NCBI GenBank assembly: GCA_030248225.1
Contig: JASANE010029025.1
Span: 37,841 to 101,840, forward strand
Origin: Trileptium ribeirensis
Lineage: Eukaryota > Nematoda > Enoplea > Enoplida > Thoracostomopsidae
DNA length: 64,000 nt
Direction of reading: 5' to 3'
The translations under genes were made by a program, and so were the position numbers. Positions 1 through 10,386 of the stretch are shown here, piece by piece (position 1 is the stretch's first letter; every line of letters begins with the position of its first letter). The notes beneath the pieces are model-generated. The model was given only the letters and a program-made list of their open reading frames with translations. It did no database searches and was not told the DNA's origin.

Positions 1-479
1 TTTGTGGATAGCCGTGCATACAGTGACGGTATTATATCCGAAGCGGTCATCATGATAAGAGAACTCGAATATTCTGGTTTATTTAATTAATTAATCCTTA
101 TATTGAATTAAAAGAGTAGAATTCAATGCAATTTGTAACAACGATCGGACATTCCAAAATGTCCAGAATATTCTAATTTCCCTAGCTTCCGATGCTCATA
201 TTTGGCTACAATATTCAGAAGACACATGATGAGAAGTTTTCTTAACATATCGCAACCATTTTTTGTCCAAAAGGAAATACATTTGCCAAAAACTCCTAAA
301 ACGCTTTTGATAAAATGTTGAAAAAAATTAATATTGTAAAATTTTCAATTTGAAGTTCAGTCAATTTAGTTTTCGGAGAAAAAATTATATAGTAATAAGA
401 TAGGCCAACCGCACTTTTTTTTGGCAAACATAGTGCACGCGATCAAATCGTGGATTCATACAAAATTCAGAACGCTATT
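1..479. other. AT-rich stretch, nothing recognised
   Basis: No open frame of useful length, repeat or conserved motif was seen. A downstream exon of the minus-strand channel gene could be expected in this direction, but no second membrane segment could be read here on the minus strand. Confidence 0.5.
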
Positions 480-950
480 ATAGATACAAAACGTTGATAT
501 CAGTGTGGTAATATAGTTTTCATGGAATAGTCAAAGCTAATCTTGTATTAAATGGACTCTTTAAATGTAGAAAGATATAATGGATTTAAAATGTCGATGT
601 TAATTTAATAGTATAGTTTTGGCAGCGTATTTAGTAGCACAAAATGTAATCTCAGATTAAGCAGATTCATTAGACGTAGTTCGCTATGATAGGTTTAAAA
701 TGTTCGTGTTAGTATTTTAGTATAGTTTTGGTGGAACATGAAGGCAAAGTGTAGTCTCATGTTAAGTTTATTCATTAGATATAGACCGCTATAGTGGTCT
801 TCAATGTTAAGGGTAGTAGGTTTGACGAAGCATTTAGCGAAGTGTAATCTCGTATTAAGTGGATTCATTTGATGTAATGGGTTTAAAGGGCTGATGTTAT
901 TATGGCAGTACAGTTTTGGTGGAACATTTAATCAATGTGTAATCAAATAT
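480..950. repeat. degenerate ~115-bp tandem repeat, about four units
   Basis: Units share the recurring blocks GGTTTAAAATG, TAGTATAGTTTTGG, TGGAACAT and GTGTAATCTC followed by ATTAAG and GATTCATTAGA. The order of blocks is constant, but units differ by many substitutions and small indels, so this is an old minisatellite. No coding potential is evident. Confidence 0.6.
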
Positions 951-959
951 TACCCGTTG

Positions 960-1579
960 TGAAAACCCTACGTTACACCAAACATTAACTCACTCGCCGC
1001 TACTGCGTCAGTGTGAAGTATTTAACAGAAGCACCGTAATTACGCATACAAAATTGTTCAAAGTTGGAGTTTAGTAACGGTGGTTTGAAGCTCACCATAG
1101 GTTCTTTTTGTTAGGGTCAGCTTTCAAAATTCAACTTTTAGGACTGCTATTTAAACATTAACTATTGCTTATTGTACTTTAATTATTTAGCTAGCTCCAA
1201 CTATTTTTTTATATTTTATTGTTATATTTTTCAATTAAACTGCGATTTTCAACCCAACGGTCACAGCGTAACACCTAGTAATTATGTTTGGAAGCGTGAC
1301 ATAAGTAAACGTCTAGCACGGAGGGAAACTTTGAACATTGCGATGATCAACGAATAAAAAGCGTTATTTTGCTAATTATATTTGTACCTAAATGCGGCGT
1401 TTAGCTTACAAAGTCCCGCTGTGCGAAAGATTTGTATCTGTATAATCAGAACCATACAGGGACGCGGAACAAAGGGCTTAGCTACGGACTCTCAGAGACT
1501 GCTAAACCCGTTTCTCGCTATGAAGTTGTTACATACTTTCGATGATAATATCTAATGTAAGCAAAATATTAAGAACCAC
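960..1579. other. no feature recognised
   Basis: AT-rich sequence. A 61-codon frame on the plus strand near 1172-1357 shows no recognisable domain and is not called. Confidence 0.45.
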
Positions 1580-1881
1580 TCAGCTAATTCCAACGCTTGT
1601 CCAACGAATAATACCGTACTCATTGCCTAACTGTTTGTTCAACAGATTGTAATCATGGAAAAGTAATAGTGTTCTTTGCCTGTATAGAAAAGTAACAGCA
1701 AAAATTTTTACATCCAATTTAGACAGTTGACCGTGACAGCTATTCATCAACCATCCTAGGCTGTCGAAGAGACAACCGAAGATTATGCCAAAGATTATCA
1801 AAAGTTTTGGCCGTCCAGGGGTGTGAAAGCAGTCGGTCAGTTTTGGACTGTCGCCGGCCGCCATTAATTTAGAAATATTTA
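1580..1881 (-). CDS. possible exon after a strong splice acceptor, unassigned
   Basis: On the minus strand a pyrimidine-rich TTTCTCTTGCAG acceptor ends at 1882. It is followed by a 100-codon open frame that contains a hydrophobic stretch (about 20 residues, LLIIFGIIFGCLFDSLGWLM) and then a basic region. It lies downstream of the DEG/ENaC exons and its phase would fit the donor at 2562. Joining it gives Asp where the family has the second Gly of the GG motif before membrane segment 2, and the hydrophobic stretch does not resemble that segment. It may be an exon of another transcript or a chance frame. This is inference from the acceptor and the open frame only. Confidence 0.2.
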
Positions 1882-1889
1882 CATCTGCA

Positions 1890-2555
1890 AGAGAAATTAG
1901 TTAGCGTTTTTGTGCAGTTGGCCGGCTGAGGTCTATACACTTGCTGCCGTATAACAGTACCTTAAACGTGACTACGGCACTTTTTGTTGTAGTCGCCAGT
2001 AACCTACATGCAACGATATTCAGTCCAACTCTACGTAAGGTTACCGTGACTGTCTGTGTTATACATGAATCGGTTCGGCTCGCAAAAAGACGTTTAATAC
2101 CATCGTCATATACATAAAAATATATTTATTTATTAAACGAATATGCGCCTATTATTAATGATTGATTTCAAGCTAGTCGATGACCAACTGATACAGTGCA
2201 GGATGGCTGCAGCGCGATATGATGGTTTTGGCAGTGTAGCCGCTCTATTATATACCTTGTTGATCCTAAATGTGCAAATGGAGCTAATCATTGAATAATT
2301 GCTGATATGAGAGTTACGAAAAATAAATTCGTATCGTAGGAAGAGAAGCTTTCTGGCAGCTGGCCGTCCATTAGCGATCGGTCGGTTCAGGCTTTTGACA
2401 GGTGTCCGTCCGTTCAAAGTCTCCTGTTGCCAAACACTACTGTGCACCGTATTGTTCACGGCTTCGCGAAAGATATAGGTGGAAAAACTTACATATGGAT
2501 GTTCATTTAAAGTGTAACTGTTATTGCAAGGGCTACTTAATGCTGGACGTGAAAA
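1890..2555 (-). other. region downstream of channel exon 3; no membrane-segment exon found
   Basis: The minus strand was read here for the G-x-x-G-L-F-x-G-x-S segment that follows exon 3 in DEG/ENaC proteins, and it was not found. A 143-codon minus-strand frame (2133-2564) overlaps the end of exon 3 in another frame and looks like a shadow. An AATAAA-like string occurs on the minus strand near 2130 but cannot be tied to a transcript. Confidence 0.4.
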
Positions 2556-2561
2556 TCTTAC

Positions 2562-2953
2562 CAATATTGGCTATAAATTGATCAGCAGACATAGATGGAA
2601 AGTGTTTGATCAACGTATACTCGAGTTTATCGTAAAATAGTTCAAGGATAATTTCGCGTGCGTGAATACTTTCGATCTGTGTATTTCGCTGATCGTCGGT
2701 TCCATTGAAGTAGGACTTCACAAGGGTGTTTGACGGATAACGCGCGTACGAAACTGTTGCGTGATACTGCCAATAGTTGCACCTCGACTCGCATCGTTCT
2801 TTGCATCGAAACGCGAACATCGGGTCGTCGTTGTAAGTGTTGCCCAAAACTCGATAAATGCAGTTTATTACTTGATGTGGTTTACATGCAGGAAGAACAG
2901 CGTTTGGTTTCCGCTCAATATCTAGGTCTTCATCACGAGGAAGACCTATGTAT
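2562..2953 (-). CDS. DEG/ENaC channel subunit, exon 3 (cysteine-rich extracellular domain)
   Basis: This exon continues the extracellular domain of the channel begun at 9930. Cysteines fall in the family order: one after LPA, one in INC, then the cluster RCKERCESRC followed by NYWQYHATVSYARYP, which matches the C-x3-C-x3-C...Y...S...P block just before the wrist in DEG/ENaC proteins. The exon ends ...SADQFIANIG, the sequence that precedes membrane segment 2 in this family. The acceptor is GCGTTGCAG at 2954 and the donor is ATTG|GTAAG after 2562. Length is 392 bp, entering with one base of a split Arg codon and leaving in phase 1. The next exon, expected to supply the pore segment (GxS selectivity site), was not found in the window. 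The gene may therefore continue beyond position 1, have lost its end, or use a very diverged exon. Confidence 0.82.
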
Positions 2954-3910
2954 CTGCAACGCATAATGCATATTTTTGTATCAAAATGCAAGGAAAACTA
3001 CAGGTATACATTCATAACTGGCTCCGTTTATCAAACAAGCCATCAAATATCATGTTCTAACTGCTGTCATTTTATTCAAATCTATTTTCAATACATTGTT
3101 GATTATAGGTATCCAAAGTACGCGTGATAGGGGGTTTGATGATACCAGTGGAGGCTCGATCACTGTGAGGTACTCGATATTTGTTTAGCACATCAACAAT
3201 CTCGCAGTATTTAATACATATTTGTAGTATAGTACATGCAGTAAATCCGTGAACACATATGTCTTAATGCACGGTTAGCTATATTACAAGTACAGTTGTG
3301 GAATAACCAACCGTGCGTTCAAAGGTTTGTACGCATCACAACTCGTTTAAACTCATGCTGTAGCACTCGTTTGAACTGGTCAAAGTCGTGCGTGCAAATA
3401 TTTGAACGCAAGGTTACATATGCAGCAACTATTACTTATCGCAGTGCACATTAGTGCATTCACGCTTTGCAACTAGAATCAAATACGATAAAGCTTCACG
3501 CAATTGCGCATAAAATAGTTGCGTCAGAATGCAGTCAGTGCATGCAACTGTAGCTTTTAGAAATTCTAGCTGCATATATGTTAACCAAAGTTAGCACACT
3601 TCTTTCCGTACACTGTATAAGTCTGGCAAAATAAAAAGTAGTCAACCACCCAAAACGAAAAATCGCTCCAACCAGCTGTGAACATTTAATGGCATAATTC
3701 AAAATGCTATGAGCTGCTTATCTTGACAAAGCTAAAAAACCTGCAATTCTTAGAACATAGGCGAGGTGGTGAGCACAATATCAACGATGTTCATATTAGG
3801 CTCATTTTGTATCCAAATATAATAACATTTAATGCGTCCGATGAACAATGAAATATCATTAAATAAGGTGAAGCAACTCAGGCTCTGAATCAAGATTACA
3901 AACATATTCA

Positions 3911-4424
3911 AACAAGCTACCCTGTCGGAAACACATACTATGTGTCAACAACTTTTGTTTGAAAACAAAAAAGTTTTCTTCTTAAAAGAAGAATGTCACA
4001 GCAGTCATATTGCTATTAACAATACAATTTATGCGCCTGGACTACATATAGTTATTTAAATATAAAGTTTACGACGGTTCAGCATAATATTTGGTTTTTG
4101 AAACATGTCAAATTATTTGACTTCAGCGTTTGCGAATATGCTGTCTATGAAATAGCAAGAACGAATTCAGACCTGGTAAAGTTGATAATATAATTTTCGA
4201 TGTCATCAATTCTCGGAATTCCTAAATGTTTTCATCTCAATTGTAGTCAACAAATCCGAGACGTTTGCTGCATGCCATTTTTGCCTGGCATGCAGACTCC
4301 AGCGGTCGGATCTGAAAAGGCTTTGACTATAACAGATACGTGCAGTGCAGTGCAACCAAAGCTGTAATGCACACTCTGACAAAAGGTGAAATCAATGTCA
4401 CAGCCTGACGGCTGTGACAATAAT
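3911..4424 (-). repeat. ~515-bp dispersed repeat, copy 1 (opposite to copy 2)
   Basis: Starts AACAAGCTACCCTGTCGG and ends with a hairpin followed by AATAAT. It matches the reverse complement of 8613-9129 over its whole length with a modest number of substitutions. It has no open frame and no terminal inverted repeats. A hairpin plus a short (AAT)n tail suggests a SINE-like or other non-autonomous element, but the class is not established. It lies in intron 2 of the channel gene. Confidence 0.8.
4396..4419. other. perfect 10-bp hairpin at the end of repeat copy 1
   Basis: TGTCACAGCC, loop TGAC, GGCTGTGACA. The same hairpin with loop GTCA ends copy 2. Conservation of the stem in both copies suggests it is a functional end of the element rather than chance. 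Confidence 0.75.
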
Positions 4425-5084
4425 CAAGTCTTTATATAATTCTCGATATTGTAATAGAAATGAATAACTCGAAGTCACTTTCTGACGCTGAAATAACTTC
4501 CTTTGCAGGTTCATCGCTAAGTAGTTGTTTGTCATATTTTTTTGTTTGAGACAAATTCCAAAGTTGTTCGCAATAAAAGCAACCAATTCTAAATTATCTA
4601 CTTCTGTTTTGAATATTTCTTAGCTTATTGAAATGGGTTTTTAGTTGTAAAAGATTTGCTCCTTCGTTGGTATCGTTTTTTAACCTAGGTCATGTTCTCG
4701 CACAGCACATTTACATTTTCGAGGTATTTTAGTTTAGTGTGCACCTTCGTATTCTATCACTTTTTTAAGATACTCATTTAGGTTGGTTCCACTCAACTCA
4801 AATCGTCGATGCTTTTATTAAATTTCCACATGGACAATATTTGTCCCTAAAAGTTTAATTAATTGTCACATATGTTCACTTTATGAAATACATTTGGATT
4901 CATGATCAAGTTTAAATATTTTTTACACAAATGCTCTTTTTCCGCGTATATACCTATAGTCAGACTGAGCAAATCTGACGCACATATTATTGTTTAGTCG
5001 TTTACCTCGTATTTCGTAATAATTTACGTTTCATGATAGATAATTTGTTTCTCCTAAAATACCTGATAACTTGTTTTTTCTGAA

Positions 5085-5340
5085 AAATTAAATAGGAAAA
5101 GTGGAAAATATTGGATGATGACAAACCATGAAGAATAGTCACTATTAAATGCTATTATTATTAATAGAAGAATATCAAAATGACTATAAACAGAAGCTCG
5201 TTTATTGTTACATAGCTCGATAGCTTGTTTTCACAGAGCTCATTTTTTGGTCGGATAATTTAAACAGGAAAAGTGGAAAATATTCCATGATACCATATGG
5301 TGACAAATAGCCAGAGAAATGACTATAAACAGAAATTTGG
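5085..5340 (+). repeat. weak two-unit direct repeat
   Basis: AGGAAAAGTGGAAAATATT occurs at about 5094 and 5268, and TGACTATAAACAGAA at about 5180 and 5319. The unequal spacing (174 and 139 bp) shows an old duplication with indels inside the intron. Confidence 0.45.
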
Positions 5341-6639
5341 CATTTTTCGGATAAGGCTAGAAGTCAGAATTCTGTTTTTTGTGGAAATTTTGGTATGATT
5401 TGTGCAAAAATTGGAGAAGGAGTCATTGTGAGACGAAGAAGGAATTTTGTCGCCCTATTCGTAATACTTCTGATGTTAAATTAGATTTCTAAGATTATCA
5501 ACTAGAACAGTGTCTTCTTGATCAGGAGCATGCTAAATTTAGTTAAATCCTCTTAATCCAACAGTAACACTTACCTGCTAAGCCTTGTTAGCTGATTAAC
5601 ACAATGCAAAGTGATATGTCCTCGAATCTTTAAGGCAAAAATAGTTTATGATGCTTACTATGCGCAAATTCTGGGCTTTATTTTTTGAAGATGACATAAA
5701 GGCTTCTATATATGTAGTAATCGAGCTATGGAATTATCCAACATAGAAGGTCTTATGTCATTACTTTGTATAAAGCACAAAGCTGTGAGCAGTTGTTTGT
5801 TTCAACGCGGACTGACGAAGTCATTTGACACTTCCTATAATTTGACTTACAGTCTTCCAGTCCAAGGTGATACTGTTACCAAATTTGGTATGGTCAATGT
5901 CAGGATTTTAAAGGTTGCGTAAACAAATTAGCTATCACTAGTGACGAAGATTTGCTGCGACTGGGCTAGAGAAACAAAACAAGACAACACGACTACTGTT
6001 TGCAATATATACAAAAAGCGTTGGTTTCTATCAAACTCATTACCAAAAAAGGCATGATATAAAGCATAACATGCAGTGAAACCAACACCACATATATCCC
6101 GTTTTAAGTAATTTTTCTCCTACAAATAAAATCAATAATGGACGAATAGTACTTCTTGATAGATACACGGAAATCCAATTAATTAATGTACCGACAAAAT
6201 AAACGAGAGAAGCCGCTCGTCTACGAGATCAGTGGCCTAATAATCATTATTTTGGGCCATAATCAAAATACATTTCGCTGTTACATTACGCAATATCGGA
6301 TGCCTGGATTTATTTGATGTGCCACAAATTTATGCAACATATATATATGTTACTTTTTGGAATTTATATTGGACCATGTAAGGGGTTTAATGTTTACAGG
6401 AAAAGAGTGGTAACGGCTTTTCAGACCACACCATTCCAATTGGTGCTCTTATATAATGCGACTCAAGGTTTCACAAGCATCGAAACGTGAGTCTACTCTA
6501 GCTGTTACGTTTGTTGTATTAAAATATGAGTTTGATCAAACACTAAAATAACGTTAACATTTGTTCAGTTCACTGTTATATCAACTTCATTCATATTAGT
6601 TATCCAGCTCCAGCATATATAGTAGCTAATTGAATTTGA

Positions 6640-6920
6640 GTGGAACGAGAATTTTCAATTTTGGCTCTGGAGGGGGTTGAGGAGGTCCTGTTTGTGTGTG
6701 TCTGTGTGTCTGTCGCACCTGGATCTCGATAACGGTTGGGCGGATTTTAACGCAAGATAGCTCATTCGAACCGCAATGGTCGATATTTAGGTATAGTGAC
6801 GGAGCCCGATTTTTGAATTTTTTACCGTGGGAAACGTTATGGGGCAAAAAGACGTCATTTTGGCCCATTTTTCGGGCATCCCCTCGAGTTTTTGCGACTT
6901 TTCTCAATATGTAAACGAGG
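6640..6920 (+). repeat. TG/CTG-rich patch with GC-richer flank
   Basis: A short (TGTG)(TCTG) microsatellite at about 6690-6712 is followed by about 200 bp that is less AT-rich than its surroundings (GATCTCGATAACGG onward). Frames are open on both strands but neither resembles a known protein. It may be a fragment of a dispersed repeat. Confidence 0.4.
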
Positions 6921-7671
6921 TATCCGCAAACTAATAGGCCTATTCCATGTAGCTTTACCAGGGCTTTCCAATGATGTATAACAAGTTTTTCAATTACTTC
7001 CCAATCTGGAGTCTATAAGCTTATAGTTGGCCCCAAATTTCATATTTGGTGAAAAGTCGTAGGAAATGCACCTAAATGTGTGCTTATTGTTGGTTTTTGT
7101 GTCGGATATGGGGTTTTCCGGGCCAACAAGCTAATTGCGAGTGTCAAAAATATTGTGTGGCAAATATTTTTAACACTTCTGCTTCATACTTGGTACAAAA
7201 AATGAGATTTTTCTCAAGTGTCGGTTTGAATTCTTTAACGTTGTTTTCACGGTCAATTTAGGGTTTTATTGAATTATTAAATTGTTAGTTGATTATTTTT
7301 GTACTCGTTGTATGATGTTTTGTCTACTGCATACGTTGGCTATCAAAAGAGGCGGGTGTAACTATAACTCATCCCTCACGGTTTACATAATGCTGCACCT
7401 GCGTACTGTGTGTAGGGTTTGTTTGTGTGCACTTTCTACAACAGACTTCGGGGGATTGTTCTCACCACTCCAATTCTGGCTCGCAAGAGAGCTTCACTAG
7501 TAATATAACGAATTACGCTGTGTAACGCAGTGCTAATGTTGGTATATGTGTAACAATGCAGATATAATAATGTATTATATGTATTAGAAACAGAATAAAG
7601 TATATATAAATCAAAGATCATAAGGCGCTGAAAAACATATCTGCGGCAGATAAAGTTTATAAAATACGTGC

Positions 7672-7978
7672 CTGCATGAACAGTTGACATGTGCAGTTTC
7701 AAGAAGACATCGTTGATAACAAAGCAAAGGTGCATAGTGCTCTGACGGGTTTTCCTTGCGGCAAGTATAGCGGGGTGGGTCATCCATGAAATCGAGTTGG
7801 GTCGCGCGAAGTTGTAGCAACGCATGAACGCCAGTCGGAACGAATATAGCGTCGAACTCGTAGCCCTTGTTTGGTTCAGTAAGCTTAATCATCACTCCGT
7901 CATTCATGAGCATGTTTTCCGCTGGCATATATCGTACCAGCGGCAGACTTAGAATTATCGACATTCCCATTCCAAATC
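7672..7978 (-). CDS. DEG/ENaC channel subunit, exon 2 (extracellular domain, middle)
   Basis: This exon begins after the acceptor TTTTATTCTAG and completes the Gly codon split from exon 1, giving ...GSGFGMGMSIILSL, the G-x-x-x-G-L/M-S strand typical of the family's extracellular domain. It continues with GYEFDAIFVPTGVHALLQLR (the conserved PG-type turn and beta strand), then PPRYTC, and the block CYQRCLLETAHVNCSC that matches Y...C...C......C.C in DEG/ENaC proteins. The exon is 307 bp and ends in phase 2 at the inferred GC donor. Reading on past that point gives 21 more codons (HVFYKLYLPQICFSAPYDL) to a stop. These do not carry the expected spacing and are probably intronic. The two ~515-bp inverted repeats lie in the introns on either side. 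Confidence 0.85.
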
Positions 7979-8612
7979 CTAGAATAAAATAATGTTAGAA
8001 ATTATGCCATCATATCAAACTGTTCATATGATATTTAGATTTGAGGAAATTATAAAACGACTTGAAGATTCTATTATCCGGTAGTGTTCTTGAACTAGAT
8101 TCTTGAGTAGTGCAGCTACAGTGGAATATAAATGTTCGAATATCTCTATTCCTGTAGGTTCTTCGAACATCTGGCTAGCTACCTACCAATTTCTAAAAAA
8201 ACTGATTTGCTCATATCAATAAAGTAAAGGTTTATGTCACAGAATTATTTTTAGAGCAAACTCAATTTGTTTATATGACAAATTCTGAAACAGTGAATAA
8301 GAATCTAGTATATAGGTACAAAATGTGAATTATTGTAATCGCGTTCACGCAGCACAGGCTGTTGAACTACTTCGATCAAAACGTCTTTCCATGAAATCAG
8401 AAAAATGATTCTGTGAGCCAGGCATAACAAGATGTATCTTTATAATCTAATTTAGTATGCACGAAAATTATCCTTATATCTTATGGAACCATTTTTCATT
8501 TGACTGATTCTCCGCGGGATAGTTGCGAACGGAATACTCCAAAATGCAAGTTTTACCATTTCGACAAATCCTTGGACAATGTTTTGGCAAATTCTTAAGC
8601 TCTTAACTATTA

Positions 8613-9129
8613 TTATTGTCACAGCCGTCAGGCTGTGACATTGATTTCACCTTCTGTCAGAGTGTGCATTATAGCTTTAATTGCACTGCACTGCACGTAT
8701 CTCTTATAGTCATGAAAGCCTTTTCAGACCCGATCGCTGGAGTCTGCATGCCAGGCAAAAATGGCATGCAGCAAACGTCTCGGATTTGTTGACTACAATT
8801 GAGATGAAAACATTTAGGAATTCCGAGAATTGATGACATCGAAAATTATATTATCAACTTTACCAGGTCTGAATTCATTAATGCTATTTCATAGACAGCA
8901 TATTCGCAAACGCTGAAGTCAAATAATTTGACATGTTTCAAAAAGCATATATTATGTTGAACCGTCGTAAAGTTTATATTTAAGTAACTATATGTAGTAC
9001 AGGCGCATAAATTCTATTGTTAATAGCAATATGACTGCTGTGACATTCTTCTTTTAAGAAGAAAACTTTTTCGGTTTGAAACGAAAGTTCTTGACACATA
9101 GTATGTGTTTCCGACAGGGTAGCTTGTTA
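8613..9129 (+). repeat. ~515-bp dispersed repeat, copy 2
   Basis: This is the reverse complement of 3911-4424. Its hairpin end lies at 8617-8640 and the AACAAGCT-type end at 9129. AATAAT-like strings flank both sides when read on the minus strand, and could be either a target-site duplication or a short microsatellite tail. It sits in intron 1. Confidence 0.8.
8617..8640. other. perfect 10-bp hairpin at the end of repeat copy 2
   Basis: TGTCACAGCC, loop GTCA, GGCTGTGACA; the mirror image of the hairpin at 4396-4419. Confidence 0.75.
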
Positions 9130-9332
9130 TTATTTGTTTCACTACTGTGAAATATTGGCTATCCAACTAATATTAACGTAATAGCACTGGCTCATAATTC
9201 TTAAGAAAGCGAAGATCACAATTATGTCTTTTGCAGAAACGAAATATTTATCATCTGAGATGATAAAATAGAAATCAATTTGAAACTAATTACATATGAT
9301 AAAAGTGAAATCGCTGTAAAATCAATAATTAC

Positions 9333-9930
9333 CTGAGCCGATCTGATACTTTCCCATCATTCGATAGCATCGTCCCATGCTCGTTAATATAGGCTTGGCA
9401 AATGAACAGCAGTCAAATCGGGAGTACTGTTGCTCACATGACTTAACCAAGTCCGGACAAGGCACACTCGCTCGGTGAATAAGTTCTTCGAAGGTTATAT
9501 TAAGCCTATCTAATACGCTGTCTAACTTCTTGTCCAAATCGCCGCGATTGCTTTTAGCAAGCTTCCCAATTTTAAAATCAACAAAGTCGTATTTTGGGTT
9601 TACAAAAAAGAACGCCCATTCAATGTATTTTGCCAAATCGCTATCTATGCCGTTGGCATCCAGGAATCGCTTATCCAACCGATTAAACGGACAAATTGTG
9701 ACATCAGGCAACTGCAGACGCTCCGCCTCGTTAACGAAGTAGCTCGTTGCCACTGGACGTGCCATATATTGAACCACAATTTGGTAAATTCCGTAAAACG
9801 AAAAGAAGTTGCACGCAATAAGCGAAATGACGAAGAAAACTTTTTCCGGCCGACCTTTCGAACGAACAATTTCACCCAAACCGTGAATTGTGCTCGTTTC
9901 CATAAATTCTCGCCATGATGACGTTGACAT
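9333..9930 (-). CDS. DEG/ENaC (amiloride-sensitive type) sodium channel subunit, exon 1
   Basis: N-terminal exon of a degenerin/epithelial sodium channel family subunit. These are trimeric plasma-membrane cation channels gated by ligand, acid or touch. It starts at an ATG at 9930. Residues 13-19 contain the HG gating motif (TSTIHGLGEIV). Residues about 31-55 form membrane segment 1 (VFFVISLIACNFFSFYGIYQIVVQYM). It is followed by the post-TM1 strand ATSYFV...LQLPDVTICPFNRLDKRFL, matching the family's F/L-P-x-V-T-I-C-x-x-N signature. A finger/thumb region with paired cysteines follows (CPDLVKSCEQQYSRFDCC) and the exon ends at YQIGSG, ready to join exon 2. Length is 598 bp, phase 1 at the donor. 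With exons 2 and 3 it gives about 432 residues, ending just before membrane segment 2. The subfamily is not assignable by eye. No promoter elements were recognised upstream. Confidence 0.88.
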
Positions 9931-10386
9931 GGCTAATGTTTTTATGGCAGGGCTGTTGAATATTGTCAGTAGTAACTCCTATTTACACACGGCAGTATTG
10001 AAATATCGTATACCCAAGCATGGTTTATAACCAATGCCTGCGTATGTGTTCCTACTGTTCAATGATATCAAATCAATAAAATTATATACGAACATACATT
10101 GAAGTGTAAAATATGAATTAGTGGTCGCACAATGTATGCTTGTTAGTCATACAACGACTGAAAATTTAAATCTAATCTGTACATCCATTTCCAATTTCCA
10201 GGATGTAGAGACAATACTTATGAATATTTGGAATTTGGAAAACCACCGTTATTGACTGCAGGCTCTTCGATTAAGATGATATTGAATTCTGACAATAACG
10301 TATCATTTTTAAAAGTTTGAGTAATATACCAAAGTGAGCGTCATGATAATGTGACTCCTCGAGGAACATTTAATGGCGTTTTTAAT
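9931..10386. other. upstream of the channel gene, nothing recognised
   Basis: AT-rich sequence that should contain the channel promoter and 5' UTR. I saw no clear core-promoter motif. Confidence 0.4.

Larger units (their letters stand above)
2954..7671 (-). other. intron 2 of the DEG/ENaC gene (inferred GC-AG)
   Basis: This 4.7-kb interval separates exons 2 and 3. The only donor that keeps frame and restores the conserved C-x-C-R-Y..LP spacing is CAG|GCACGT at 7672/7671, a GC donor, paired with the acceptor ending at 2954. The intron holds one copy of the ~515-bp inverted element (3911-4424). It also has a weak pair of direct repeats near 5085-5340 sharing AGGAAAAGTGGAAAATATT and TGACTATAAACAGAA, and a TG/CTG-rich patch near 6690. 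Otherwise it is AT-rich, with no exon I can support. Confidence 0.6.
7979..9332 (-). other. intron 1 of the DEG/ENaC gene
   Basis: Canonical GT-AG intron: donor CAG|GTAATT at 9333/9332, acceptor TATTCTAG ending at 7979. The phase (1 base left, 2 bases supplied) reconstitutes a Gly codon. The intron carries copy 2 of the inverted repeat (8613-9129) and is otherwise AT-rich. Confidence 0.8.

Noticed and set aside
1172..1357. 61-codon plus-strand frame
   Set aside because: No motif, homology or splice support; AT-rich chance frame.
7611..7671. Extension of channel exon 2 to the stop at 7618
   Set aside because: The extra residues do not fit the family and skip the cysteine block in exon 3; better explained as intron.
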